Program-made: the position numbers and the translations under genes
Notes under the pieces: generated by a model
What the model saw: the letters and a program-made list of their open reading frames with translations, nothing else
Databases searched by the model: none
What the model was told of the DNA's origin: nothing
Part shown: positions 9,701-17,668 of the stretch, piece by piece
How the letters are laid out: each line of letters starts with the position of its first letter
Position numbering within the stretch: position 1 is the first letter of the stretch
NCBI GenBank assembly: GCA_900315345.1
Contig: OMYP01000007.1
Span: forward strand, 1-64,000
Reading direction: 5' to 3'
DNA: 64,000 bases
Origin: an uncultured Selenomonadales bacterium
GTDB taxonomy: Bacteria; Bacillota; Negativicutes; Acidaminococcales; Acidaminococcaceae

Positions 9701-9995
9701 TATGGAACCACTCGTTATTTTTCCCGGCCTCCTGTTCATACCCGCACTTGCGGAGGTACGAATGGAATTCCTTGTCCTGAAACTGTTCGTTCGTCCCCTC
9801 ATAAACTGCATTTCCATGCCATTCCAAGTTCCACAAAATATCAGCTGTATGCGTCTGCTGATTGATACGGGTCGCTACGTCCTGCTCCGTATAACCAATC
9901 TTCGTCCAACCGTCGTGACGGGCAATTTCAGGAGTGGTATAGGCATATAATTGCGGAATTACAGACTTGGTAGTCTGAATTGATATTTGTGCCAT
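6711..9995 (-). CDS. Restriction-type SF2 helicase with GIY-YIG-like N-terminus and half methyltransferase
   Basis: The 1094-aa protein has an N-terminal GIY-YIG/T5orf172-like segment (LYAYT near 16-20, KIGYT near 32-36, Arg 43). An SF2 translocase follows with Walker A AKPRFGKT (155-162), DEAH (271-274), SGT (298-300) and a late QAAFRAQNP motif. A charged coiled-coil stretch fills about 720-900. The last about 150 residues hold methyltransferase motif X (FTPKTVVQKMVDML) and a motif I variant (FIDLYMKSGLYITEI), but not motif IV, which is in the separate gene upstream. It probably cleaves or translocates unmodified DNA. The start is 1 base after the preceding stop, so the genes are coupled. 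Confidence 0.85.
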   Translation of the reverse strand: MAQISIQTTKSVIPQLYAYTTPEIARHDGWTKIGYTEQDVATRINQQTHTADILWNLEWHGNAVYEGTNEQFQDKEFHSYLRKCGYEQEAGKNNEWFHITGKESKVKFYEFRETRGAGLDDVVIPYTLRNEQQLAVDMTVKYAQTHPHGEFLWNAKPRFGKTLSTYDLVQKLGAKTVLIVTNRPAIANSWFDDYKKFVGQENGYLFVSEVDALKDRPGVLSREDLMKILTLDTKYIEFVSLQDMKGSIHFGGHYNKLGEVAKQPWDMLVIDEAHEGVDTYKTDVAFDQINRKFTLHLSGTPFKALANNKFSEDAIYNWTYADEQEAKRDWQGEGDNPYGTLPKLNLFTYQMSEIVRDDLKQGIEINGETVEYAFDLNEFFATNNNGQFVHSSSVDKFLDALTTQEKFPFSTEELRGKLKHTFWLLNRVESARVLARKLQEHPVFKDYEIILAAGDGKIDDDDENKKSFDKVKEAIATHDKTITLSVGQLTTGVTIPEWTAVLMLSNVKSPALYMQAAFRAQNPCLFKTANGFERKENSYVFDFDPARTLTIFEEFANDLSSNTAAGRGSVDDRKENIRTLLNFFPVIGEDENGEMVELDAEKVLLIPRKIKSVEVVRRGFMSDFLFCNISHIFGAPKEIQDIINQFEPMEEGKLDKVNLPPEVKDDLCLNEDGEVEVKEEYVIGKEAEVFGDKVYDTQEAIKEVDEHVDEGNTSTLADSLKKLVKEKQIEQIVSDASEKYQLKPTEQNRLTRQLTAESDRKIDKAFAQHDINHKVLEEERKTAMQERDKTHRTVEEIDREYEEKKQAVNQSFKEEVTELLNTITDDTKKETIKTVETSQKQKEKETIEDEVRKHLRGFTRTIPSFLMAYGDNTVTLATFDTVVPGKVFTEVTSITLEQFRLLRDGGDYVDKETGETKHFNGQLFDSVVFDDSVKEFLSLKKKLADYFDEKAIEDIFDYIPPQKTNQIFTPKTVVQKMVDMLEQENPGCFDLPDKTFIDLYMKSGLYITEIVKRLYRSPKMQELYPDKEERLRHIFEKQVYGLAPTEIIYKIAISYILGFDDDVVIPKHNFRQADALPYAKEGKLQELLDELYGD

Positions 9996-9996
9996 T

Positions 9997-11076
9997 TTAT
10001 TTCACCCCTTTCTTATTACTTCCGTTAATAACCTCTTTAACATATGTTATCTCATTATCGGTTAATCCCAATAATTTGTTTAACTGATTATCAATATCTT
10101 CTTTAGAGAAATCCACAAAAATATTTTCATCAGTATAATCTAATATGTCCGGCACTTGTTTTCCTAATGCACTTAATGCTTCATCAGTCATTAAAAACGC
10201 ATATCTTACTATATCCGTTTTTACATAATTATAAAAGTTTTGAGCTTCCTTCAATGTTTTAAACGACCGCAAAGCTACACGAGCACGTCCAAAGGCAGAA
10301 CAATTATCTATTATTGCCAATTGATTATCTCGTCCTTCCTGCCCGCCCCCATGTGCGCTGGAAACAACAACCTGCCATTCTTTAATTAAATTTCTGTTAG
10401 AAGTAATTAAGCCTTCTTTCACAATAAACCATTTACTTCTACCTGCTGACCCAGCTTTGTCATTAGTAAACAGTTTTATTTCATCACTTGCCAACTTACA
10501 GCCTTCATAATATTCACGAACTTTATCCGGATTTTTCTCAACAAAATCACTTTCTACTGAAAACAATGACCTTGGTAAAATACTATCGTGTAAAAAATGT
10601 AATTTATTCTTAACAACAAAATTTGAAATCTTATTAACAATCAAAATGTCATTCGGGTTTAAAGGCATTAACTTTTCCCCGGGATTATCTGTATGAATCT
10701 TATTTTCTGTTCCTTTAACAGCGTAAATATAATTAAATCCAGCATCCACTTTATTGTTGTTCTTCACAACAATGGATATTCCATCGGGGATATCTATAGA
10801 GTTATTAAACACTTCTTTAGAATCAGGAAAAAATTCTATTGTAGAAACTTTCTTATCATTAATTAATTCTTTACCAAACTGTTGCAAGCCTTTTCCCGAT
10901 TGATGTATCCAGCGACCGCCGGGATATATCATGACCGAACTTTGCTTTGTAATCTTATCCGCTTCAATCTGAAAATAATGAAAAATATTCTTACGAGGTT
11001 TTTGCCCATTAATTGTAGATTCCGTCTCAGATTCTTCCTGATACGGCGGATTGCCAATCGCAAAATCGAATTTCAT
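9997..11076 (-). CDS. Methyltransferase half with NPPY motif and putative target-recognition region
   Basis: The 359-aa protein starts MKFDFAIGNPPYQEE, so the catalytic motif IV (NPPY) of an N6-adenine methyltransferase lies at residue 9-12. A complete enzyme would have motifs X and I before it; these are at the C-terminus of the next gene (6711-9995). The rest (residues about 60-359) resembles the Eco57I/type IIG C-terminal part, with a probable DNA-recognition region. The two gene products likely assemble into one enzyme. The gene ends one base before the helicase start. Confidence 0.8.
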   Translation of the reverse strand: MKFDFAIGNPPYQEESETESTINGQKPRKNIFHYFQIEADKITKQSSVMIYPGGRWIHQSGKGLQQFGKELINDKKVSTIEFFPDSKEVFNNSIDIPDGISIVVKNNNKVDAGFNYIYAVKGTENKIHTDNPGEKLMPLNPNDILIVNKISNFVVKNKLHFLHDSILPRSLFSVESDFVEKNPDKVREYYEGCKLASDEIKLFTNDKAGSAGRSKWFIVKEGLITSNRNLIKEWQVVVSSAHGGGQEGRDNQLAIIDNCSAFGRARVALRSFKTLKEAQNFYNYVKTDIVRYAFLMTDEALSALGKQVPDILDYTDENIFVDFSKEDIDNQLNKLLGLTDNEITYVKEVINGSNKKGVK

Positions 11077-11094
11077 AATCGTTGCCCCTTTAAT

Positions 11095-12024
11095 TTACAT
11101 GTATTTCTTAAAAGACTTCTTCATTTTCAACATTACATTTATTAACCAATCGAACTGTTTATCCCATTGCGATTTGTCGTCAAAAGACACGCCGGTCTTT
11201 ATGATAATCCGTGAAGCCTTCCGTTCCGGTAATTCCCGCCAGTCAAAGGAAAGCCCGCTTTCTTTTTCAATCGCTTCCTTGTTCTGGAACAGTGAACGGA
11301 ACAGTTCTTTATCTTCATCAATATATAACTCTACCGCCAGCTCGTCCGTTTTACGCAGCTGTAACACGGAAATATGACAACCGGAAGTCCCGATAAAGAA
11401 ATTCATCCAGTGATCATAGCAGGGTTTCCTGCGGTTAAAGCTTTTGGCAAAGTCTTTATCTTGAAACGCATAATCCTGAAATCCGACCCAGTAATCGAAC
11501 CGTTTCTGGCTTGTTTCCGTATGAACAAGTTCTGCCTTCTTAATTGTTTTGGACCAACCGTTCGGTTGTTCAATCACTTCAAACTTCACCGCCGGGTCCG
11601 ACCCACCAATACGATATAATTTAATCTCGCAAAGGAAGAACGCCATGTTCTCGTCCGTGCGGTTATTCAACCATTCGATAGCCGCCCGGTGTTCCTCACG
11701 GGCATGCTTTACTATCCATATGACGATGTCCGCACCCTTGCCTGAAGCATAGGTAATCAACTTGCCCAAATGGTCATGATTGGTATCTTCCAACTGGTTT
11801 TCTATAATAATCTTCCGGTCGGTTCCTGTTTCAAAAGCATAAATATCCGCATTGAAATCCCCGACGGAAGATTCTTTTTCTTTGACCGTGATGTCAATGC
11901 CAATGGCATCAGACAACAAAACGATATTATCCTCTTGGGATAACCACGGGGTAAAATCCGTTGCTTCATGAGGCCATACCGTTCGTAAATCCTTAATTTC
12001 TTCCAATTTTTTGAGCGTCACCAT
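11095..12024 (-). CDS. PD-(D/E)XK-like nuclease with DUF4268-type C-terminus
   Basis: Residues about 50-90 contain a nuclease-like core: GDFNADIYAF, then a strand RKIIIENQLEDTNHDHLGKLITYA, giving a D...E-x-Q-x8-H-like variant of the PD-(D/E)XK signature. The C-terminal 150 residues (FDYWVGFQDYA, then an RASRIIIKTG strand) look like the DUF4268 domain often found on stand-alone nucleases in defence islands. It stands between the two methyltransferase genes (gaps 20 and 18 bases) in the same operon. It could be the cutting subunit of the system. The family call is from memory. Confidence 0.7.
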   Translation of the reverse strand: MVTLKKLEEIKDLRTVWPHEATDFTPWLSQEDNIVLLSDAIGIDITVKEKESSVGDFNADIYAFETGTDRKIIIENQLEDTNHDHLGKLITYASGKGADIVIWIVKHAREEHRAAIEWLNNRTDENMAFFLCEIKLYRIGGSDPAVKFEVIEQPNGWSKTIKKAELVHTETSQKRFDYWVGFQDYAFQDKDFAKSFNRRKPCYDHWMNFFIGTSGCHISVLQLRKTDELAVELYIDEDKELFRSLFQNKEAIEKESGLSFDWRELPERKASRIIIKTGVSFDDKSQWDKQFDWLINVMLKMKKSFKKYM

Positions 12025-12044
12025 AACAATGCTTCCTTTGCTTT

Positions 12045-13001
12045 TTATTTGTTACTTCGCTTAATACTATTAAACGTCATGGAACTCTTGTCACGCCAAT
12101 CTTGTATCCGACATTCAACGGCATCTCCCTGAGCTTCACCATCTTGCAAAATAAAATCAAACAGACTATCCTGTAATGTTTCCATTTTACTGAACGGCAC
12201 GAGTCCTGTTAACCCGTCCATCTGCCAAATGTTCCACACAATGATATTCGCAACTTTTTCCAATTCTTTTTTTGTTGGAGTCTGATGCCACCTGTCTTCC
12301 ATATAATCAACGAAAGACACAAGTAGGTTTATCCGGGCAATTAAAAGGTTATCTCCCTGGAACTCATATCCATAAACTGACTGAAATGCACGATACGTCC
12401 ATTTCAACCAGTCATCATAATCTTCAGTGTTCTCATTCACAATACGCATCTTACGATCGAGAATACCAATACGCTCATGCAAAGGAATCATGTTCCCCGT
12501 AGCAGCATCATACCGGGAAACAATATAAGGAGCTTCCCCGCAGGTAATTTCCAACCGTTTGGAATCAACATACCGCTGCCAACGTTTTTTCTTCGGGAAT
12601 TCTATTCTACCTTCGGTAATGACCCAAATATGTTTTCCGTCTTCCGTATCTACTTCCTTATTAAATACATCCTTACGACCAAACCATTCCTCATCGCAAT
12701 GATTATTCATCCGATTACAGATCCAGGCAGGCGTAAAGACTTCTGCCTTCTTCTTTGTCCGCTCCGCCTGTTCTGCCTGGGACTTTAACACCCGGGGCTG
12801 GATAGATAATGTATCCAAACCAAAAAGTAAGGCAGACGTAATTTCCGTTGTCTTCCCAGCATCCAACTTTTCCGACTTGTACGCATCCGTAGCGAAAATA
12901 ATATTCCGTTTTGTTGTTTTATCCTGCAGAAGTTTATCCAACACATCTATCACAGGATAACGATTAAGCTGAATCAAAGTATTATTTAAAACATCTTCCA
13001 T
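12045..13001 (-). CDS. Restriction-modification 'subunit M'-like protein, 318 aa
   Basis: The protein has AEVFTPAWICNRMN, matching a motif X-like TPxW segment at residue about 87. It then has LEITCGEAPYIVSRYDAATG, GILDRKMRIVNENT and FQGDNLLIARINLLVSFVDYM. This set is typical of short proteins annotated as restriction endonuclease subunit M that travel with GIY-YIG/DEAD helicases. A classical NPPY is absent, so whether it methylates is unclear. It is the first gene of the operon. The start is an ATG behind GAGGA, and a TATAAT-like box lies about 30 bases upstream. Confidence 0.7.
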   Translation of the reverse strand: MEDVLNNTLIQLNRYPVIDVLDKLLQDKTTKRNIIFATDAYKSEKLDAGKTTEITSALLFGLDTLSIQPRVLKSQAEQAERTKKKAEVFTPAWICNRMNNHCDEEWFGRKDVFNKEVDTEDGKHIWVITEGRIEFPKKKRWQRYVDSKRLEITCGEAPYIVSRYDAATGNMIPLHERIGILDRKMRIVNENTEDYDDWLKWTYRAFQSVYGYEFQGDNLLIARINLLVSFVDYMEDRWHQTPTKKELEKVANIIVWNIWQMDGLTGLVPFSKMETLQDSLFDFILQDGEAQGDAVECRIQDWRDKSSMTFNSIKRSNK

Positions 13002-13075
13002 AGCTAATCCTCATTTTTTTACTTACATTATATTATATCACAACATTACCGTATTTTTCTTTTTTATCGGCAAAA

Positions 13076-13105
13076 CCGCCGTCAATGCGTTAGCTTTGGC
13101 GGCGG
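13076..13105 (-). terminator. Terminator hairpin with GC-rich apex (hairpin family member)
   Basis: CCGCC (13076-13080) pairs with GGCGG, with a CAA/TTT inner stem around GCGTTAGC. Read on the minus strand it follows the stop of the 59-aa gene at 13126 and runs into TTTT. It shares its apex with hairpins at 14690, 18062, 18871 and others, although the stems differ. Confidence 0.6.
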
Positions 13106-13125
13106 ATTTTTTATCGGCACTTAAT

Positions 13126-13305
13126 TTACCGACACTGTAATTTTTTAATTTCTAAAATAATTTTACGCTGCAGCGCTTGATAGTCTTCCTTTGTCTGACA
13201 TCTTTTTTCTTCCTCTGCCAGACCAAGCATCGCAACCACATCTGCAAAAATTTTCATTGCGTAGGGCGTCCTAATTTTATTTCTGCTTACAGTTTTTTGT
13301 TCCAT
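13126..13305 (-). CDS. 59-aa protein, single copy of a repeated helical module
   Basis: The ATG at 13305 has GAAAGGGGA upstream; longer starts do not. Its sequence, TPYAMKIFADVVAMLG, LAEEEKRC and EDYQALQRKII in order, matches two regions of the coiled-coil protein directly upstream (13319-14143). It appears to be a stand-alone copy of that module and may bind or cap the larger protein. No known family recognised. The terminator at 13076-13105 ends the transcript. Confidence 0.55.
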   Translation of the reverse strand: MEQKTVSRNKIRTPYAMKIFADVVAMLGLAEEEKRCQTKEDYQALQRKIILEIKKLQCR

Positions 13306-13318
13306 AACAAATCCCCTT

Positions 13319-14143
13319 TCAATTTTCCTCTGCATCTTTTTGCACATTGTTAACCTTACCTACCGCCGTGGTAAACCACCTTAAAATCTTTCCAACTACG
13401 GCCCGGTACTCCTCAACAGATTTGCAATTTTCTAATTCATCACGCAAACCAACCTTCGATGCAATCGTAAAAACTGTGGGAACAAAACAATCAAACTGCG
13501 TCAGGTCAACATCATTAAACCTATGGTTAACTTTAAGTGCTTCTTCTTTTTCTTGTAACAATTTTTCGTTTTCCGCCTTCAGGGCTGCCAACTCGTCTAT
13601 CAACGTTTTCTGGGTATCATCATTTTTGATAGCAGAGATTTCTTCTTCCAAATTTTCCTTTTCCGCCCTCAAGGCTTCCAGCTCATCTGTCAACTTTTTT
13701 GAGGTATCATCATCTTTAATAGAAGCAAGCTCTGTCTCCAATTTTTCTTTTTCGGCCTGCAGGGCTGCCAGTTCCTCTTGCATTTTTTTGATAGTATCAT
13801 CTGATTCAGCCGCAATATCAATATCACCATTTTTGGCAGCAACATCATCAGCAGTCTTTTTCCAATCAGTAATTTTTTTGACGATTTCCTCCCGCAGGCC
13901 TTTGAACTCGTTGCGCGTAAAACAATCAGCATCCTGATCTGTCATCCCACAGGCAGCTATCACAGTTTCAGCCAACTCCGGAAGGAAAGCTTTTCGGTAC
14001 CCATCTCTTTTTGCAGATATTTCCTTGTCATACGCTTCCACTTCTTTTTGCAATTCTTCAATCTTTTTAAGTTTATCATCACGTAACCGGCGCAAATCTT
14101 TTTGGGCTTTCATCCTTTTCTTCTCTTCTGCCACTACTCCCAT
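13319..14143 (-). CDS. Coiled-coil protein with a repeated terminal module, 274 aa
   Basis: The start follows GAGGAGGGG. Residues about 1-45 are a basic coiled coil. Module copy 1 (FLPELAETVIAACGM, DCFTRNEFKGLREEIV) lies at about 48-95. Three coiled-coil repeats of about 31 residues, each ending in DDDT or NDDTQ, fill about 110-205. Module copy 2 (FVPTVFTIASKVGL, NCKSVEEYRAVVGKIL) closes the protein at about 220-265. The same module forms the neighbouring 59-aa protein. It lies beside the candidate oriT and faces away from the relaxase, so a DNA-processing or structural role is conceivable but unproven. Confidence 0.6.
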   Translation of the reverse strand: MGVVAEEKKRMKAQKDLRRLRDDKLKKIEELQKEVEAYDKEISAKRDGYRKAFLPELAETVIAACGMTDQDADCFTRNEFKGLREEIVKKITDWKKTADDVAAKNGDIDIAAESDDTIKKMQEELAALQAEKEKLETELASIKDDDTSKKLTDELEALRAEKENLEEEISAIKNDDTQKTLIDELAALKAENEKLLQEKEEALKVNHRFNDVDLTQFDCFVPTVFTIASKVGLRDELENCKSVEEYRAVVGKILRWFTTAVGKVNNVQKDAEEN

Positions 14144-14350
14144 AATTAACCCCTCCTCGTTTTAATAAATGTGTTTACAAAAATTAAATTCTAAAAATTA
14201 TATTAACTTTTACTTGCAAAAGTATTTCAATCGCATTATACTATAACCATAAAAATAATGCAAGCAATAATCAAACCAAAACAAGAAAAAATTGCAAAAA
14301 TTGTGTCCACCATCATGTCCGTCCGGGAGCCAAAAATCCCGAATGATAAT
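14144..14350. other. A+T-rich intergenic stretch before the candidate oriT
   Basis: I see no convincing gene here. It separates the divergent coiled-coil gene (minus) from the oriT-like region and relaxase (plus). Confidence 0.4.
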
Positions 14351-14403
14351 GAGGGCGCGTCTGGGGACCGAAATTTTTTGCGATGCAAAAACTTCCCGTC
14401 CCC
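14351..14403. other. Candidate oriT: long hairpin followed by a MOBQ-like nic core
   Basis: On the minus strand GGGGACGGGAAGTTTTTGC pairs with the facing arm (17 of 19 positions, loop ATC; 14363-14403). Immediately after it comes AGACGCGCCCTC (14362-14351). MOBQ origins such as RSF1010 and pSK41-type plasmids have an inverted repeat followed by TAAGTGCGCCCT, so the GCGCCCT core and layout agree, while the first five bases differ. It lies about 420 bases upstream of the MOBQ relaxase gene. The nick position is not proven. Confidence 0.5.
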
Positions 14404-14410
14404 ATCCTTG

Positions 14411-14497
14411 CCGCCAAGAAGGCGGAAACGCGGCTACCTCGAATCCGCCGGTTCTTCGGTAGCCGCTTAGCCCGGACAAGATCCGCCGGTCTTGTCC
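14411..14497. repeat. Cluster of three further hairpins next to the candidate oriT
   Basis: CCGCC/GGCGG (14411-14425), GCGGCTACC/GGTAGCCGC (14430-14466) and GGACAAGA/TCTTGTCC (14474-14497) follow one another. Such clusters are common binding or single-strand structure sites in transfer origins. The two outer repeats contain the same loop element TCCGCCGG. Confidence 0.55.
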
Positions 14498-14682
14498 TGC
14501 CACCATATAGCGATGCAATATAACAACGATATAAATCAGCACAAAGATATACAACAACAGATACGCCCGTCCTACAAAAGAAAGCGATGCATTCTTTTAG
14601 TCCGGGCCTAAACAAAAAGGAGAACACCAAACAAAGGGGAACAAATGCGTAGCTTTTGCGACCGATAAAAAAAGAAAGCCGG

Positions 14683-14704
14683 CCGGAAATGCGTAGCTTT
14701 TCCG
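14683..14704. repeat. Apex-conserved hairpin (family member)
   Basis: CGGAAA and TTTTCCG flank TGCGTAGC. Another, looser copy lies at 14643-14656. On the minus strand a T-rich run follows. See the finding on this hairpin family. Confidence 0.5.
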
Positions 14705-14753
14705 AGACGGCAACTAAAAATAAAACGGCAACTGTCCAAACAAAAAACAAAAA

Positions 14754-14792
14754 CCGTCCTTCAAAAAAGCGTAGCTTTTTTTGAAAGGACGG
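14754..14792 (-). terminator. Strong apex-conserved hairpin upstream of the relaxase gene
   Basis: CCGTCC plus TCAAAAAA pairs with TTTTTTTGA plus GGACGG around GCGTAGC. Read on the minus strand it runs into a TTTTTG tract, so it would stop transcription coming back from the relaxase side. It ends only 30 bases before the relaxase start. Confidence 0.55.
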
Positions 14793-14821
14793 CACAAAAA
14801 ATAATAGCGAGGAAAAATAAA

Positions 14822-17668
14822 TTGGCAATAGCAGGATTTGACGGAAAAAATATAACTAAAAAAATAACTGCCAAAAATCCGAACGGACAAAACATGGTAG
14901 CAAAGTCATCCTATAATAGTCGGTCAATAGTTTTAGACCAGAATGATAATACAAAAAAATATCCGCACGCTCCTAAAAGTGATTTGGAATGTGCTTCAGA
15001 GATTATTTTACCGCCTGGCGCTCCGGAACGATATAAAAATCCATCAACTCTCTGGTCTGAGATTCAGGGAATGAAATATGAAAATATCGGTAAAGCAATG
15101 ATATTAAACTTGCCACATGAAGCCACGGAAGAACAACGACATGAAATGGTTGAGCTGTTTGTTCGAAGAAATTTGACAAGTCAGTTTTTATTTTGCCAGG
15201 TTGATTATCACAAACCTAAAATGATTCCATCAGAAAGCGACCCCAATATTTTAGTTTCAAATAATAATTATCACGCACACATATTGGCGTCAGAACTTCA
15301 AATGATAGGTGGAGAATGGGCAGAAAAAAAATCCGTAAAACCATATGTAGATATAAATGGAGTACCTTTACAAAAAACTAACACGCCAAAACTTAAAAAT
15401 AAAAAATTGCAATACGATGCAGAAGGTAACATTGTATTTAAAAAGGGATGGCAAAAGTTAAAATATAATAACGACGGATCACCCAAATTAAACGAAGACG
15501 GAACCCCAGTCTTAATTGATATCCGCACACCAGAAACCGATGAACAGGGTAACCAAGTTTATAAAATTGATAAGGGCAAACCCAGACCAGTATGGAAACG
15601 AAGAGAAATCCATGCGGCATCCGTAACAAAATTTGGATGGATCCGGGACTTCAGAGAGAGCTGGGGAGAGTGCCAAAACGAAATCTTAAGAAAATATAAT
15701 ATCCGGAACAAAGAAGGCGAACTTGTCCAGGTTGATATGAGGTCATACGCAAGACAGGACGCAGAGCTCAATGATGGCATGAAACGTATTCCGCAAATTA
15801 AAGTGTTCGATCCGTATGTTGAATTAACTGATGATGAAAAAAATTTATCACAACAAACCAAAATAGACATCATAAAAGAAAACAAAAAACGAAAGGCACG
15901 CAACGCGGCCATTAATGAAATCCGAAAATTAAGGAAAGAAAAAAGCAAACTGGATGACTCAATCAAAGTTCAGGCAGAGATCGAACAGAAAGAAAAAGAA
16001 GTCATTTCACAGATTGATCCAAAATCCGAATGGTCACAGGTATGGGTAACCCAGGCAGAAGACCTGTATAAATTTACTTCCAGTTATTATCGCTACACAA
16101 ATGTGCAATTGATTAAAACAATTAACAAAGCCCGTCAATTTATTGAATCAATGCCGAAAAATTTAACAAGAAAAAATCGGATTGAAAAATCAAGGATTAT
16201 AAAACATCATAATCTAATGATAAAATTGGGAAAAAACGTGCGATTGGAAAACCTGACCACCACGGAAACAATTAAAAAATTAGCGGAAGAAGCTTGGGAT
16301 AATCTGAGTGACCAGCAAAAAGTTTCTTTTGTCAGGGACAGGTACGGTTTTGAGACAGGTAAAATTTATGCAAGAGTATTAGCCAGAGAAAAGGACAACC
16401 TCGACATCGTTGACGGGTTGGAACAACCTGCTCCGGAAATTCCGGACGAAAAAACTAATGAAAACATCATCCGTACAGAGTCAGAACATATCTGTGAGAC
16501 ACGGGATTTTATGAGATATCAAGACGCAGCCTATGCAAAATGGGATACCGCATCCTACCAGGCTCCGCCGGTAGAAGTAATTAATGTGCTTGATGTCTGC
16601 GCTACTGTTGACAGATACTATGCAGCTAAACTCACGAAACAATCATGGAACGCCGTCAGTACCGTAGGCGGATTTAATTATAATGTCGAAGATATAGAAA
16701 ACGAAGCACGCCGGGAATACGAACAGCTGGCAGAAAAGGAAGCTGCAGCCAAAGCAAAAGCCGAAGCAGAACAGAAACACAAAGCTGAAGCTGAACGGAA
16801 ACAAAAAGAAGCCGAAGCTACTGCCAAGGCAAAAGTGGAAACAGAGCAGAAACAGAAAGCCGAAGCCGCAGCTAAAGCTAAAATTGCAGCAGAACAGAAG
16901 CAACAGGCAGAACTGATACGACAAGCGGAACTGCAAAAACAACAAGCAGAATATCGCAAACAGCAGGTGCGGATCGGCTACGCGCGACTCATTCCGCAGG
17001 TCCAGCTTGCTGTTAAACAAAAAGATCAGGATACTGTCAACAAAATATCAACACTGGTTCGCAGTGCCTTTACGGAAGAAGAAATTGAAATGAAATATAA
17101 AGGATCTAAATCCTGGAGAGACACGGAAATGAATTCCATGATCAACAAGCTTATTGATATCAAAAGTTATGGCGGTATCAATGAAGATGCTAAGCGAGAA
17201 TTGGAAAAACAGATCTTTAATAAACGCGGTAAACCGGGTAAACCGATCCTCCGTACAATAAATAAAATGATTGCAGAGCACAATCAGACTGCATCGAAAT
17301 ATAACCAAATCGACGTAAAAGAGTATAGAAAATATAGCGATGAAGCGAACTTCTGGTATATAATACAAAATCCTGACAAAGCCATCCGCAGCAACAAGGC
17401 AGAACCCCCTGCCATTAGCAAAGGAACACCGGAACTGCAGAATGAGACACCCAAGAGGCGTAGTGCAAGAAGCCTCCCCGAACCTACGTCTAATCAGCAT
17501 GGGACCGTCCCTGCTTGGGAAGTTCTGCCAGACGGGACTGTTAAGCCCATGGCCATCGGTCCGAATGTGTTGAAAAAAGATAACGACCACGAAAAATCAG
17601 AGATGGAAAAAGCAGAGGACGAACTTTACCAAGGCTGGGACCCGGGGAAACATGGACACGGGATGTAA
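14822..17668 (+). CDS. MOBQ-family conjugative relaxase (MobA/MobL)
   Basis: The 948-aa protein starts at a TTG behind GAGGAAA. Residues about 25-150 have the relaxase order: SSYNSR (with the likely nicking Tyr), YPHAPKSDLECASEIILPPGAPERY, TLWSEIQGMKYENIGKAMILNLP, and the metal-binding NNYHAHI (HxH) motif. A long helical C-terminal region follows, with a strongly Ala/Glu/Lys-rich coiled coil at about residues 635-720. It would nick oriT, bind the 5' end covalently and lead transfer. No type IV secretion genes are visible in the window, so the element is at least mobilisable. Confidence 0.85.
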   Translation: MAIAGFDGKNITKKITAKNPNGQNMVAKSSYNSRSIVLDQNDNTKKYPHAPKSDLECASEIILPPGAPERYKNPSTLWSEIQGMKYENIGKAMILNLPHEATEEQRHEMVELFVRRNLTSQFLFCQVDYHKPKMIPSESDPNILVSNNNYHAHILASELQMIGGEWAEKKSVKPYVDINGVPLQKTNTPKLKNKKLQYDAEGNIVFKKGWQKLKYNNDGSPKLNEDGTPVLIDIRTPETDEQGNQVYKIDKGKPRPVWKRREIHAASVTKFGWIRDFRESWGECQNEILRKYNIRNKEGELVQVDMRSYARQDAELNDGMKRIPQIKVFDPYVELTDDEKNLSQQTKIDIIKENKKRKARNAAINEIRKLRKEKSKLDDSIKVQAEIEQKEKEVISQIDPKSEWSQVWVTQAEDLYKFTSSYYRYTNVQLIKTINKARQFIESMPKNLTRKNRIEKSRIIKHHNLMIKLGKNVRLENLTTTETIKKLAEEAWDNLSDQQKVSFVRDRYGFETGKIYARVLAREKDNLDIVDGLEQPAPEIPDEKTNENIIRTESEHICETRDFMRYQDAAYAKWDTASYQAPPVEVINVLDVCATVDRYYAAKLTKQSWNAVSTVGGFNYNVEDIENEARREYEQLAEKEAAAKAKAEAEQKHKAEAERKQKEAEATAKAKVETEQKQKAEAAAKAKIAAEQKQQAELIRQAELQKQQAEYRKQQVRIGYARLIPQVQLAVKQKDQDTVNKISTLVRSAFTEEEIEMKYKGSKSWRDTEMNSMINKLIDIKSYGGINEDAKRELEKQIFNKRGKPGKPILRTINKMIAEHNQTASKYNQIDVKEYRKYSDEANFWYIIQNPDKAIRSNKAEPPAISKGTPELQNETPKRRSARSLPEPTSNQHGTVPAWEVLPDGTVKPMAIGPNVLKKDNDHEKSEMEKAEDELYQGWDPGKHGHGM

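Noticed and set aside
13347..13937. Ser-rich plus-strand frame opposite the coiled-coil gene
   Set aside because: Complement of Glu/Lys-rich coiled-coil repeats; not a real protein.
14313..14828. Minus-strand frame over the oriT region
   Set aside because: It crosses several hairpins and the relaxase leader, and has no recognisable domain or ribosome site.
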